Assembly (NCBI GenBank): GCA_009778675.1
Contig: WRFU01000009.1
Span: forward strand, 1-33,734
DNA from: Candidatus Saccharimonadota bacterium
GTDB taxonomy: Bacteria > Patescibacteriota > Saccharimonadia > Saccharimonadales > Saccharimonadaceae
DNA: 33,734 nt
Direction of reading: 5' to 3'
Position numbers and translations under genes: made by a program. A model generated the notes under the pieces. That model did not search any database. It was not told the DNA's origin and saw only the letters and a list, made by a program, of their open reading frames with translations. Position 1 is the stretch's first letter. Each line of letters begins with the position of its first letter. Shown in pieces: positions 7,146 through 16,187 of this stretch.

Positions 7146-8585
7146 ATGGTAAAAAAATTCAAACGCACCAAAATATTAGCCACTATCGGGCCGGCTGTTA
7201 GTAGCCCCGAAAAAATCGAAGAACTTATACAACTAGGGGTCAACGGTTGTCGGCTTAACATGGCACACGGTGATTATCCCGAATACGACCGCCATATCGA
7301 CTGGATTCGTACAGCTAGCAAAAAATTAGATCGCCAGGTGGCAATTGTCCAGGATCTACAAGGGCCAAAAATCCGCCTAGGCATGTTAAAAAACACCAAA
7401 CTAGAAGTCAAAACCGGTGACGAACTGGTGCTGGACTCTAGCCTAAAAGAACATACTGGCAATTTACGCCTGCCGGTCCAGTACAACCTGGCCGAAAAGG
7501 TCAAAATCGGCGAACCGTTATATATTTTTGATGGCAAAATCCAAACCGAGGTTACAGAGGTAGTCAACAAAACTGCCATAAAGGTAAAAGTCAAAAACGA
7601 CGGCGTAATTATGAGCAACAAAGGCATTAATTTGCCCGACACCGATTTTAGTGGTGATGTTTTAACAGATAAAGACATCGCCGATATAGAATTTGGCGTT
7701 AGTCGCGATTTTGACTACGTGGCACTAAGTTTCATTCAATCGGCCGAAGATATCGACAATTTACGCCAAATACTGCTTTCCTACGGTTCTGACGCCCAGA
7801 TTATCGCGAAAATCGAGACCAAAGCAGCTGTTAAAAGCGATAAACAGCTAGAAGATATCGTCAAGGCAACTGATGGTATTATGGTAGCTAGGGGTGATAT
7901 GGCCTTTGAAGTCAGCGCCGAAGTGGTGCCAATTGTCCAAAAAAAGCTGGTCGCCCTGTGCCGTAAACACGGTAAACTGTGCATTGTGGCCACCCAAATG
8001 ATGAGCAGCATGGTTGATAACCCCGAGCCAACCCGCGCCGAAGTTAATGATATCGCTACCGCTGTTATCCAGGGGGCAGATGTCGTCATGCTCAGCGAAG
8101 AATCAGCAGTTGGCGAGTATCCACTAGAAGCCGTGCAATCGATGCGTAACGTTATAATTTACACCCAAGATAACTACCCAGTCGACCCCATACCCACCGA
8201 TGTAGTAAGCAGTAACGGCGAAACTCTAAATGCTATTAGCGAAGCCGCTGTTGGTTTAGCCGAAAAGTTAGATGTTGATGCCATTATTGCCGGAACGACC
8301 ACTGGTATCACCGCCGCCACGGTAGCAGCTAATCGACCAAATTTACCAATTATTAGCGTTACCGATAGCCCTAGGGTAGCGCAGCAGCTAGCCCTAATGT
8401 ATGCCAATGTTAGCTATATAGGTGATAATTACGACGACGATTACATTTTTGGTTTAGTTAAAGATATGTTAGGTACCGGCCGTTTGGGCTACAAAACTGA
8501 GGTTTTGGTGGTAATTGTGCGCGGCCAGCAAAAAGGCATCCCGGGTGGCACTGACACAATTGAAGTTAGGAAAATCTCAAGGTGA
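7146..8585 (+). CDS. pyk: Pyruvate kinase
   Basis: 479 residues, full length. It transfers phosphate from phosphoenolpyruvate to ADP, the ATP-yielding last step of glycolysis. Visible motifs: TKILATIGPA-type start (residues 8-17), RLNMAHG (typical enzymes have RLNFSHG), the KIE catalytic lysine region, MVARGDM, ATQMM, and the PTRAEVNDIATAV...MLSEESAVGEYP block. The C-terminal domain (about 355-479) is present. The start follows a -10 box by 7 bases, so the mRNA is probably leaderless. pgk lies 72 bases downstream and may be cotranscribed. No palindromic insertion is seen here, unlike in several other housekeeping genes of the window. Confidence 0.98.
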   Translation: MVKKFKRTKILATIGPAVSSPEKIEELIQLGVNGCRLNMAHGDYPEYDRHIDWIRTASKKLDRQVAIVQDLQGPKIRLGMLKNTKLEVKTGDELVLDSSLKEHTGNLRLPVQYNLAEKVKIGEPLYIFDGKIQTEVTEVVNKTAIKVKVKNDGVIMSNKGINLPDTDFSGDVLTDKDIADIEFGVSRDFDYVALSFIQSAEDIDNLRQILLSYGSDAQIIAKIETKAAVKSDKQLEDIVKATDGIMVARGDMAFEVSAEVVPIVQKKLVALCRKHGKLCIVATQMMSSMVDNPEPTRAEVNDIATAVIQGADVVMLSEESAVGEYPLEAVQSMRNVIIYTQDNYPVDPIPTDVVSSNGETLNAISEAAVGLAEKLDVDAIIAGTTTGITAATVAANRPNLPIISVTDSPRVAQQLALMYANVSYIGDNYDDDYIFGLVKDMLGTGRLGYKTEVLVVIVRGQQKGIPGGTDTIEVRKISR

Positions 8586-8597
8586 GGCTGCCTGCTG

Positions 8598-8663
8598 TTT
8601 GCCATTTTGGGCAATCGGCTTTTGCCGTAGGCAAAACGCTCGGCCTGGAGGGCAACGATGGCA
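8598..8663. repeat. PR-E copy 2, overlapping the pgk start
   Basis: It shares AATCGGCTTTT...AAAACGCTCGGC and the flanking TTTTGGG and TGGWGGGC with the copy at 6918-7073, with a central TTTTGCC/GGCAAAA hairpin. The right arm holds GGAGGG (8647-8652), the Shine-Dalgarno of pgk, and runs into the first pgk codons. Confidence 0.75.
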
Positions 8664-9890
8664 GTTGACCAACTACCACTCAAAAGACTACAAGATGTTG
8701 ATGTTGCTGGTCAAACAGTACTAGTCCGGGTTGACTACAATGTCCCATTAACAGATGACGGCCAAATCAGCGATGATTCGCGTATTCGGGCTAGCCTGCC
8801 TACTATCCATTATCTGTTAGACCACGACGCTAAAAGGGTTATCCTGTGCAGCCATTTAGGCCGCCCAGGGGGTAAAGTTGTGCCAGAATTATCGCTTAAA
8901 CCAGTGGCACAGCGGTTAGAAACTTTGTTAGATACGCCTATCTTTGCTGCTGCTATGAGCTCTCCTGCCCCCTATCACTGTGAACTTGTTTCGGAATCTG
9001 ACCCCAAGATCCTGAAACAAGTTCAGGATGACAAGATTACTCTACTCGAGAACTTGCGTTTTGACCCTGGTGAAGAAGCCGACAGCCCTGAATTTGCCAA
9101 ACAACTAGTTGAATCAACAGGGGCACAGGTGTTCGTCCAAGACGCTTTTAGCGTTCTACACCGCACATCTGCCACCACAGATGCCATCACCAGGCTATTA
9201 CCGAGTGTGGCTGGGCTGTTAGTCGAAAAAGAAGTCAAAACGCTTACAGCGGCCTTAAACAAGCCCACACGGCCATTTGTGGCGGTAATAGGTGGTGCTA
9301 AAATCGCCGATAAAGTCGGTTTTGTGCAAAAAATAGTCCAAATTGCCGATCAAGTGCTAATCGGTGGTGCCCTAGCCAATACCTTCTTTCAAGGCCATTC
9401 CTTGAAAGTCGGTAAGAGTTTGGTTGATGCCGATGGGTTAGGGGTAGCCAAACAAATTTTGGCCGAAAATGGGCAAAAAATCATCTTGCCAACCGATGTT
9501 GTGGTGGCCGGCGAAATTAACGAAGACGCCAATGTACTAGAAAAATCAGTTAATAACGTCCTAGACAATGACATTATTCTAGATATTGGTTCACAAACTG
9601 TTGCAGAATTTACAACAGTTATATCTACAGCCAAAACCATATTATGGAACGGTAACTTGGGCTATAGCGAAATAGATCGCTTTGCCACCGCCACTGCCAT
9701 GGTAGCCAAAGCTATCGGTGAAAATACAACTGCCACCACTATTATTGGCGGTGGTGATACAGCTGGTTTTGTGCATAATTACCAAAAAACCCATAAAAAT
9801 CTAAAATACAGCCTGATTTCTACCGGCGGTGGCGCCACGTTGGCGTTTATCGCTGGTGAACCGTTACCAGGGCTAGAAGCTCTAAAATAA
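8658..9890 (+). CDS. pgk: Phosphoglycerate kinase
   Basis: 410 residues. It makes ATP and 3-phosphoglycerate from 1,3-bisphosphoglycerate. Motifs: VRVDYNVPL (23-31), SHLGRP (65-70), ENLRF, GGAKIADK, WNGNLG, and the nucleotide-binding GGGDTAG with STGGGA near the C terminus. The ATG at 8658 has GGAGGG 5 bases upstream, within a palindromic repeat. About 20 extra residues (about 104-125, containing CELVSESDPKILK) sit before LLENLRF, where related enzymes go straight into the strand; they are encoded by a PR-A inverted pair (8977-9032). A PR-B copy at 9387-9407 encodes residues that align in length with normal Pgk. Catalytic motifs are intact, so the enzyme should be active. Confidence 0.97.
   Translation: MAVDQLPLKRLQDVDVAGQTVLVRVDYNVPLTDDGQISDDSRIRASLPTIHYLLDHDAKRVILCSHLGRPGGKVVPELSLKPVAQRLETLLDTPIFAAAMSSPAPYHCELVSESDPKILKQVQDDKITLLENLRFDPGEEADSPEFAKQLVESTGAQVFVQDAFSVLHRTSATTDAITRLLPSVAGLLVEKEVKTLTAALNKPTRPFVAVIGGAKIADKVGFVQKIVQIADQVLIGGALANTFFQGHSLKVGKSLVDADGLGVAKQILAENGQKIILPTDVVVAGEINEDANVLEKSVNNVLDNDIILDIGSQTVAEFTTVISTAKTILWNGNLGYSEIDRFATATAMVAKAIGENTTATTIIGGGDTAGFVHNYQKTHKNLKYSLISTGGGATLAFIAGEPLPGLEALK
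8977..9032. repeat. PR-A inverted pair inside pgk
   Basis: A diverged PR-A (8977-8999) and a standard one in the opposite orientation (9007-9032) form a hairpin with about 20-bp arms and a loop of about 7 bases. The reading frame stays open through it. Confidence 0.85.
9387..9407. repeat. PR-B copy inside pgk
   Basis: Exactly the 21-bp PR-B unit (TTTCAAGG, then CCATT, then CCTTGAAA), identical to the intergenic copies at 16031, 18783 and 25813. It encodes part of TFFQGHSLKVGKS and adds no length to the protein. Confidence 0.9.
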
Positions 9891-9925
9891 CAGATCTAAG
9901 GGGTTGACCTTTGGATGGTGTATTA

Positions 9926-10972
9926 TTAGACGGCCTCTTGTAGCCCATTTTTACCGAGTGCCACAAAAAGCATAGCTAAGTCAAAAGCTTGCCGTCCGAT
10001 AACAGCGTGCGAGTGGTTTGGTATCTCTAGTAAATCAATTACACCGGGGTTCTTTTCGTTGACCCTATCCGCTACTGCTCTCATATTGTTAGAGTTATTA
10101 AGCCTACTTTCGTCTAATTGGATTAACTGTATACCTTTAACTGCATCAGTTTCAGCGGCGGCCTCAAGATCTTTTTCGAGCCCAGCTTTGCTCATGGACA
10201 GCGGGCGATCAATCAGGGTTTGCCATAAATAACTTGGCGCATGTTGCCTTGGTGGCGCTACCATCCTGATAGGGACTTTAAGTGGGTTACCCTTAGCTAT
10301 ACCTGTAATATCTTCAGGAGTCGCCATAGTGTATTGGATCACATTGCCATTTTCTAACCCCGTAAAACGCCAGGCCATGCGCTCAAACCCTAAATACTCG
10401 CTACCGGGTGGGTCAACAGCGTTAATTATCATCTGTTCTTGGTCTAAAAACGGCGCTGCGCTTAAGGCTAACCGACCACCTTCTGAAGCCCCGTGGACAT
10501 ACAAAGCAGCCGTTTGGGCAATGATATCTTCTGACTCAAAAAAGTCATTGATTGCCGGTGCTAACCATTCACCGGCTGCAGCGTAGCTACCAGTTTTAGC
10601 CAGGTCTTTGACCACGCTGGTAGGGAATAAATCTGAACCACTAAACCCAGGTTGTTCAACGATCACCAGCGATCGGTCCAACCCACTAGCCAAACTAGAC
10701 ATTTCTTCACCATGCTTGCTGTTTGATATACCCCAAGGTTGAAACATTAAAATAGCGCTCTTTGTAGCGCTTTCACCGATTTTTCTATATAAATTAATAT
10801 TTATTTTTTTGCCATTTTTTACTTCAATTCGGTGGATTTCAGGCTCTGGGGGGGGGGTGCTATCGATATCTTTGGCCTGTTGTAATAGCTCATCCTTTGA
10901 AGCCCTAAAAACCTCACCGCCATCTTGGCTGGACAAGACTTTTAAGCCATCGTGAAAGCTATAATCAATCAT
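9926..10972 (-). CDS. Alpha/beta hydrolase-like protein
   Basis: 348 residues from the ATG at 10972, placed 6 bases after a TATAAT box, so probably leaderless. GASEGGR near residues 161-167 is a G-x-S-x-G nucleophile elbow (Ser163), and NHSHAV near 319-324 supplies a likely catalytic His. The first 55 residues are not typical of the fold. The substrate is unknown; an esterase or peptidase-like role is the usual outcome for this fold. There is no signal peptide, so it is probably cytoplasmic. It is convergent with pgk. A run of ten C in the coding strand (codons ~39-42) sits early in the gene and could switch it on and off by slippage. It could instead be an inactive fold member. Confidence 0.8.
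   Translation of the reverse strand: MIDYSFHDGLKVLSSQDGGEVFRASKDELLQQAKDIDSTPPPEPEIHRIEVKNGKKININLYRKIGESATKSAILMFQPWGISNSKHGEEMSSLASGLDRSLVIVEQPGFSGSDLFPTSVVKDLAKTGSYAAAGEWLAPAINDFFESEDIIAQTAALYVHGASEGGRLALSAAPFLDQEQMIINAVDPPGSEYLGFERMAWRFTGLENGNVIQYTMATPEDITGIAKGNPLKVPIRMVAPPRQHAPSYLWQTLIDRPLSMSKAGLEKDLEAAAETDAVKGIQLIQLDESRLNNSNNMRAVADRVNEKNPGVIDLLEIPNHSHAVIGRQAFDLAMLFVALGKNGLQEAV
10848..10857 (-). repeat. Poly-C tract of 10 in the hydrolase coding sequence
   Basis: Ten G on the plus strand (C on the coding strand) encode Thr-Pro-Pro-Pro at about residues 39-42. It is much longer than any other G/C run in the window. Slippage by one base would frameshift the gene after about 40 codons. Confidence 0.9.
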
Positions 10973-10978
10973 CTTTTC

Positions 10979-10984
10979 ATTATA
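10979..10984 (-). promoter_or_regulatory. Hydrolase -10 box, leaderless start
   Basis: TATAAT on the minus strand ends 6 bases before the ATG at 10972. Confidence 0.75.
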
Positions 10985-11174
10985 GCTCAGATTAACTAAA
11001 ATGTCAAGTCGAATTGGTAGTGACAGTGGATAGTCCCAGAGGTGGATCTTTTAGCCTATTTATTTTTGGCTTAGCATTATCTTAGATTATGCTTGTGTTT
11101 TGTTTGGAAAAGGGTAATATATTAACTAAGTAGAGTAGGCACTAAAGATGCGAGAGAAAAGTGGTTATACAGCT

Positions 11175-14100
11175 ATGCGCATTGCAAAAAAATGTAGTTA
11201 TTTAGTATTTAGCCTACCAGTGGTGTTGTCATCGATATTTGCTGCTATGGCCTATATTTTGTGGCAGCCTACGGCTAATGCTGCTACGGCGGCCGATCCA
11301 TCCACCATTCCAGCTTGCAACGGTAATTCAGAGTGTTTTGCGTTTACCGTTGACACTCGATTAACTAGTAGTGGTGCTACCACCAACACGACCACCAGTT
11401 TTTCGATACCAACCTCGGGTAATGTCGGCAGCGCCAATAATCCGTACAAGTGGTTGATTGACTGGGGTGATGGTAGTGACCAGCAAGCGGTATCTGGCAC
11501 TAGCGGCTCTACTTCGGCTGGCATTGCTCATAACTATGCTTCGACCGGTGGGGCAGGGCAGTACCAAATTACTATCCAGCCCAATGGCACTGCTACAGCC
11601 GGCTGGCTTAATGCTTTTAGTTTTAAAGATAATACCGCGGGTGCTAATACCAACGCCAATAAATACATGTTTAGGTCTATTGATACGCCATTTACCGAAT
11701 TGATGCGTACCAAAGGTGCAGCTTATCGCTTTTCCCAAATTTTTTACGGCACAGTTAATGGCACAGTTATCCCGAGCAATTTGTTTACTAATGTTTCAAC
11801 AACTGGTGATACTAATTTGAGCTATTTATTCAGTAGTACTTTTTATAATTTTGCGAGTAATTCGACCACTGCCGCTATTCCAGCCGGTCTATTTAGTAGT
11901 ATTGACACTAGTAGTGGTACAAACTTTGACCATGTATTCCACGGCACTTTTTATGCTTATGCTACTAATTCTACCACTGGCACTATCCCAACCGGCCTGT
12001 TTAGTACAATTGACACTAGCCGTGGCACGAATTTCAACTATGCATTCTTTAGCACTTTCAGTAACTATGCCAAAAAATCTACCACCGCCACTATCCCAGC
12101 TGGCCTGTTTAGCACAATTAATACTAGCAGCAGTAGCGGTGCAGCCCTAAGTTATATGTTTGGTGGTACTTTTAACGGCTACGCCTATAATTCCACCGCT
12201 GGCACTATCCCAGCCGGCCTATTTAGTAGTATCAGCACTACTAATTGCACCAACTTTAGTTATATGTTTAGCAACACTTTTAACAGCTACACCTTTAATT
12301 CCACCACCGCTACCATTCCGGCCGGGCTATTCAGCACGATTGACACTAGTAGGGGGACTAATTTGGCGTATATGTTTTATAGTACTTTTTCGTCGTATGC
12401 TTTTAATTCTACCACTGGCACCATTCCAGCTGGACTATTTAACAGTATAGTTACTAATAGCAACACCAATTTTAGCAATCTGTTTGAGGGTACTTTTAAT
12501 GGCTATGCTCGCAATTCTACCACTGGCACCATTCCGACGGGTTTATTTGATTCTATCAAAACCAGTCTTGGTACAGATTTTAGTTATATGCTATGTAACA
12601 CTTTCTCGAATTACGCTTATAATTCTATTACCGGCACTATCCCGGCCGGTTTATTTAACGGCATTAACACTGCCCGTGGCACTAATTTTAATAGCATGTA
12701 CTATAACGTGTTTAACAATTACGCTAGCCGTAAGGCTACTTTTAAAGTTGGTGGCACGGTTGCCGGATCATGGACTTACATTAGTCCCTACTGGTCCAAA
12801 ATTGGTCCAAATGGCACACCAGACGCTAATCCGACAGTTAACGCTACCACTGGTAGTCAAGTTATTCCGACTTACAACACCAATAATCGCAACATCAACG
12901 CCCCAACTGGCACATACGCTAATGCCATTTGGTATCGCACCGATGGTACATCTTGCGCTGTTACAACCCCCACACCAGACTGTGGCGCACAAACACCAGC
13001 CCAATATGTTAGTTTTCCTAATAACACCGAATGGGCCACAACCACCAGCACCGAGCATGGTAGCGTAACTTTTTACTCTGGCCCAGCTTCGGCGGCGATC
13101 ACCAACACCACCATAATAGGCTGGGCGAATATCGAATTAGTGCCCCAAACGGCTACTATCACCTTGGGTGGTATCAAAACCACTAGCTTACTGGCCGGGG
13201 CTAATATCACTAGTTGGTTCACTAATCTACCCGCTGGTCTGACCGCCACTGTGGCTAACACTGCGGTTGGTGCTGCTGCTATTGATGTGACATTCACTGG
13301 CACGCCGGTGGCTGATTCTACTGGTACGCTAGTAGTTGCTATACCGGCTAGTACTTTATCTTCTAATGCATTATTGAATGTTGCAACCAACCCCAATGCT
13401 ACCTGGAGGATTACCACACCGCTGGCTACCATGTCCCCAGCCACTATTTCGGGCTGGACTGGCACACCGCTGGCCAGTGGCCAAACGGTTAATATTGGGT
13501 TTACTAACACCGCTATTGCCAATGGCACCGCTTTTCGACTACGGTTGGCCGCTGGTACCGATGTAACTAACTGGTTTACTAATATCCCAAGCGGTTTGAC
13601 CGCCACTATTGATACTACAGCTAACATTGGTGATACAGCAGTGTCGGTGGTATTCGCTGGCACTCCCGCAGTTAATAATTTAGAGGCGATCGCTGTTACT
13701 ATCCCAGGCGCGCAACTTACGTCCGGGGCTGATTTAGAGGTAGCTAGCAACCCCGAAACACAGTGGCAAATTGTTACCGCCGCCGCCGATATCGCCAATG
13801 TGATGGTATCTGGTACGGTGAATCAAATGCTAAAGCCGCAATCCACCACGGTGAATTTAACAGATACCACGATTAAAGACAGCATTCCAGCCGAGACTAA
13901 CATAACCAGCTGGTTCACAAACCTCCCGGCGGGCTTAAAAGTTACCACCAGTAGCAGTGTTGCGGCTGGTAGCACAACTATTCCCATAACTTTTTCAGGT
14001 CAACCAACAGTTGCAAGTTCGGCCACGATTGATTTTACAATTCCAGCCGCTTATCTGATTTCTGATGCCAACCTGGCCGTCATCATCAATCATGCGGCGC

Positions 14101-14237
14101 ACTACCAGATTACTATCGGTGTGCCAAACACAGGGGTAGCGAAAGCCACATTGGCAGGGTCGCTGCTAGCGATAATATCTGGTATGGCACTAACCTTAGT
14201 GATCGCTGTATTTATCCTTAAAAAACGAAGAGTGTAG
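11175..14237 (+). CDS. Large repeat adhesin with VPNTG sortase signal
   Basis: 1,020 residues from the ATG at 11175. The frame is open from 11148, but the paralogue at 28921 starts at the equivalent Met (MRITKKLSYLVF versus MRIAKKCSYLVF). A signal peptide is followed by a domain with WLIDWGDGS and a tail QYQITI, as in PKD or BspA-type N-domains. Nine repeats of about 36 residues follow (11779-12750), each with a GLF...T-F...STT-TIP pattern like BspA/DUF285 repeats. A linker and three copies of a ~110-residue domain, each with an ITSWFTNLPAGL-like line (about 13100-14130), come next. The end is VPNTG, a hydrophobic helix and KKRRV: a sortase signal, so the protein should be wall-anchored. A host- or partner-binding role is inference; no sortase is in the window. 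Confidence 0.9.
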   Translation: MRIAKKCSYLVFSLPVVLSSIFAAMAYILWQPTANAATAADPSTIPACNGNSECFAFTVDTRLTSSGATTNTTTSFSIPTSGNVGSANNPYKWLIDWGDGSDQQAVSGTSGSTSAGIAHNYASTGGAGQYQITIQPNGTATAGWLNAFSFKDNTAGANTNANKYMFRSIDTPFTELMRTKGAAYRFSQIFYGTVNGTVIPSNLFTNVSTTGDTNLSYLFSSTFYNFASNSTTAAIPAGLFSSIDTSSGTNFDHVFHGTFYAYATNSTTGTIPTGLFSTIDTSRGTNFNYAFFSTFSNYAKKSTTATIPAGLFSTINTSSSSGAALSYMFGGTFNGYAYNSTAGTIPAGLFSSISTTNCTNFSYMFSNTFNSYTFNSTTATIPAGLFSTIDTSRGTNLAYMFYSTFSSYAFNSTTGTIPAGLFNSIVTNSNTNFSNLFEGTFNGYARNSTTGTIPTGLFDSIKTSLGTDFSYMLCNTFSNYAYNSITGTIPAGLFNGINTARGTNFNSMYYNVFNNYASRKATFKVGGTVAGSWTYISPYWSKIGPNGTPDANPTVNATTGSQVIPTYNTNNRNINAPTGTYANAIWYRTDGTSCAVTTPTPDCGAQTPAQYVSFPNNTEWATTTSTEHGSVTFYSGPASAAITNTTIIGWANIELVPQTATITLGGIKTTSLLAGANITSWFTNLPAGLTATVANTAVGAAAIDVTFTGTPVADSTGTLVVAIPASTLSSNALLNVATNPNATWRITTPLATMSPATISGWTGTPLASGQTVNIGFTNTAIANGTAFRLRLAAGTDVTNWFTNIPSGLTATIDTTANIGDTAVSVVFAGTPAVNNLEAIAVTIPGAQLTSGADLEVASNPETQWQIVTAAADIANVMVSGTVNQMLKPQSTTVNLTDTTIKDSIPAETNITSWFTNLPAGLKVTTSSSVAAGSTTIPITFSGQPTVASSATIDFTIPAAYLISDANLAVIINHAAHYQITIGVPNTGVAKATLAGSLLAIISGMALTLVIAVFILKKRRV
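11779..12750 (+). repeat. Nine ~108-bp coding repeats
   Basis: Tandem units of about 36 codons, nine copies, diverged in sequence but with a constant GLF...TIP frame; unit 4 is two codons longer. The paralogue at 29617-30256 has six. Copy-number change by recombination is likely over evolution. Confidence 0.85.
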
Positions 14238-14296
14238 GCCTAGGTTAGCTACAGGCTTGTTGGTTAAGCTTAAACGGTGTACACTTTAAACAGCTT

Positions 14297-15082
14297 ATGG
14301 GTAGGCAAAAAAAGTTAATTATCGGTAACTGGAAAATGAACTTCACGGTGGGTGAAGCTAGTTTACACTTAAATAAACTAGAAAATGCTATTAAGCCTGC
14401 CCCTAATGTAGAGGTTGTTTTAGCCCCCAGTACGATTAGCCTGCAACCGCTTAGTTTACAGGTAAAGCCCAAACAATTTAAACTAGCCGCCCAAAATTAT
14501 TATTGGCGGGATTTTGGCGCTTTTACTGGTGAAACTTCAATCCATCAGCTAAAAGGCATAGTAAAATACGCCATAACTGGTTACGGTGAACGGCGTTATC
14601 TGTTTGGCGAGACCAACAAAGACATCCGTCGCAAAGTAGCCGCCGCCCTGCGTCACGACATCATACCGGTGTTGTGTATTGGTGAAACAGCTAACGAGCG
14701 GCAATTTCATGAAACCAGCGATGTCATTTACGATCAGCTTATCTCTGGTCTGGCCGAAGTTACCAGCGAAGATATCACCAAGGTAGTAATAGTTTACGAA
14801 CCAGTTTGGGCTATCAGCACCGTAGCCGATGCTGAAATTTGCACCCCAGATGATGTCGCCGCCGCGATCAAAGAAATCCGCCACCAGGTTGAATATCTGT
14901 ATGGCAAAAAAGTTGCTGAGCAAATCCAAGTACTATACGGTGGTGGTGTCAACGAAAATAACGTCGGTAGCTATTTACTGACCCCTGGCGTCGATGGCCT
15001 ACTTGTCGGCAGTAGTAGTTTAAGAGTAAAATCATTTGCAGACATAGTCGAAAAAGCAAATATCTTAGGAGGAAAAATATGA
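14297..15082 (+). CDS. tpiA: Triosephosphate isomerase with altered active site
   Basis: 261 residues, a complete TIM barrel. It normally interconverts dihydroxyacetone phosphate and glyceraldehyde 3-phosphate. GNWKMN with Lys13, CIGET, YEPVW with Glu168 and the GGGVNENN phosphate region are present. However, the usual GHSERR is GYGERR here (TAC at 14582-14584): the general-acid His is Tyr96. Loop 6 also departs from the usual AIGTG pattern (AISTV). The enzyme may be slow, reshaped or repurposed, and nothing else in the window could replace it. The -10 region TACACT/TTTAAA just upstream gives a very short leader at most. Its last codons overlap the next gene at 15079, so the two are coupled. 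Confidence 0.93.
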   Translation: MGRQKKLIIGNWKMNFTVGEASLHLNKLENAIKPAPNVEVVLAPSTISLQPLSLQVKPKQFKLAAQNYYWRDFGAFTGETSIHQLKGIVKYAITGYGERRYLFGETNKDIRRKVAAALRHDIIPVLCIGETANERQFHETSDVIYDQLISGLAEVTSEDITKVVIVYEPVWAISTVADAEICTPDDVAAAIKEIRHQVEYLYGKKVAEQIQVLYGGGVNENNVGSYLLTPGVDGLLVGSSSLRVKSFADIVEKANILGGKI

Positions 15083-15963
15083 AAGACCTAGATTTTGATG
15101 AAATTGACCGAGCGGTTGGTAGTGCCATGGGTGGTAGTGAGCCAAAGGCGTCAGAAAGCTCTCCATTTATCGAACAACTCAAAAATGATGTCAAGGCCGA
15201 CCCAGCACCAGAAAACGCGCCTAGCGAGCCTGTAGAGCCTGTAGCGGTCAAGTCTGAGCCGAGGGTCATTCCTCACCGTAAGGGTCAATTTTTAGATATG
15301 GTCAATCCTAACGCCAATATGAAGCATCACCACCACGGTGTTATCCCGCCAAAAGTGTCACACGAAGCCGCTAGCATCGAGCCCGATAGCAGCGCCCGAA
15401 AAGATACCCCAGTAGCGGCAGAAGAGCCACCCAAGGAACAACCCAAAACCGAGCCAGTAACACCAGGGGTAGAGAATCTAGACGATCAAGACGACGACGT
15501 AACAGAAATTAACCCTGATAAGTTGATTGAAGAACCCGAAGAAGACCCTAAACTACCAGAAGGCATCAAAGATGAGCTACTAGAAGCTCACAGCGAAGAC
15601 ACCGAGCCCAAAGGGTTAATCGAAGAGGAATCGGGCAAAGAAGCGCCAAAAGAGCCCGAAAAGGTAACAAAACAACCCGAACAGCTTGAACAAGATGAAG
15701 AATCAGCCCTCGATACGCCATTTTTGCCAGATACCAAGGTAGAAAAACGACCTCTAGGGGGTGGTGAGCCCGAAGTTATAGCTAGCACACCAGACGTCCA
15801 CCAAGAAATTAAAGGTTTAAGTACTGCAGCACCGGCAGAACCCGCCCCAGTTATTGTAAAATCCAAAGGCAAATCGGGCTGGCTGTGGGCACTACTAGTC
15901 GTGTTACTAGTCATCTTAGGTGCCGGCATCGGCTTCGTAGTTTATCTGTTCTGGCTATCATAA
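15079..15963 (+). CDS. Acidic tail-anchored protein of unknown function
   Basis: 294 residues from the ATG at 15079, with AGGAGG upstream, overlapping the tpiA stop. The first 255 residues are strongly acidic and Pro/Glu-rich, low in order and with no recognised domain. The C-terminal about 24 residues (from about residue 268, GWLWALLVVLLVIL...) form one membrane helix with almost nothing after it. The topology is either tail-anchored with a cytoplasmic acidic domain or, less likely, outside. The protein at 22890-23429 has the same plan. Coupling to tpiA need not mean a metabolic role. Confidence 0.78.
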   Translation: MKDLDFDEIDRAVGSAMGGSEPKASESSPFIEQLKNDVKADPAPENAPSEPVEPVAVKSEPRVIPHRKGQFLDMVNPNANMKHHHHGVIPPKVSHEAASIEPDSSARKDTPVAAEEPPKEQPKTEPVTPGVENLDDQDDDVTEINPDKLIEEPEEDPKLPEGIKDELLEAHSEDTEPKGLIEEESGKEAPKEPEKVTKQPEQLEQDEESALDTPFLPDTKVEKRPLGGGEPEVIASTPDVHQEIKGLSTAAPAEPAPVIVKSKGKSGWLWALLVVLLVILGAGIGFVVYLFWLS

Positions 15964-16064
15964 TCGACATTATCCTAGGTCTCCGTCATCCTGAATTTAT
16001 TCCAGGATCTAAGCCCGTAACCCCTAATATTTTCAAGGCCATTCCTTGAAAAGTGGTAGAATGC
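15964..16064. repeat. PR-A / PR-B pair upstream of a promoter
   Basis: PR-A at 15985-16010, then AAGCCCGTAACCCC, then PR-B at 16031-16051. PR-B ends 13 bases before the -35 box at 16065. The order PR-A, PR-B, promoter and the same 13-base gap recur at 25765-25875. Confidence 0.85.
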
Positions 16065-16093
16065 TTGACAAAACATAAGAAGCTTGCTATACT
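16065..16093 (+). promoter_or_regulatory. Strong promoter of the 60-aa gene
   Basis: TTGACA (16065-16070), a 17-bp spacer ending in TTGC, and TATACT (16088-16093). The promoter at 25847-25875 matches at 28 of 30 positions. Confidence 0.85.
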
Positions 16094-16187
16094 GTAAGTA
16101 TATGCTGTTGATTCAGGCGAATCCGGCATATCACCGACGACACAAGCAGAGGGCTTGCGTAAAGGTGTCGATAGGAAAGGAACACTT
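16094..16187 (+). promoter_or_regulatory. Structured leader of the 60-aa gene
   Basis: About 88 nt between the predicted transcription start and the ATG at 16188. One ATATGC/GCATAT stem and one GACAC/GTGTC stem (enclosing AAGC/CTTG) are visible. The Shine-Dalgarno is GGAAAGG just after the second stem. Confidence 0.5.

Noticed and set aside
13073-13798. Long minus-strand ORF (241 codons) antisense to the adhesin
   Set aside because: It mirrors the Thr/Ala-rich repeats of the adhesin and has no ribosome site or plausible protein; a shadow frame.
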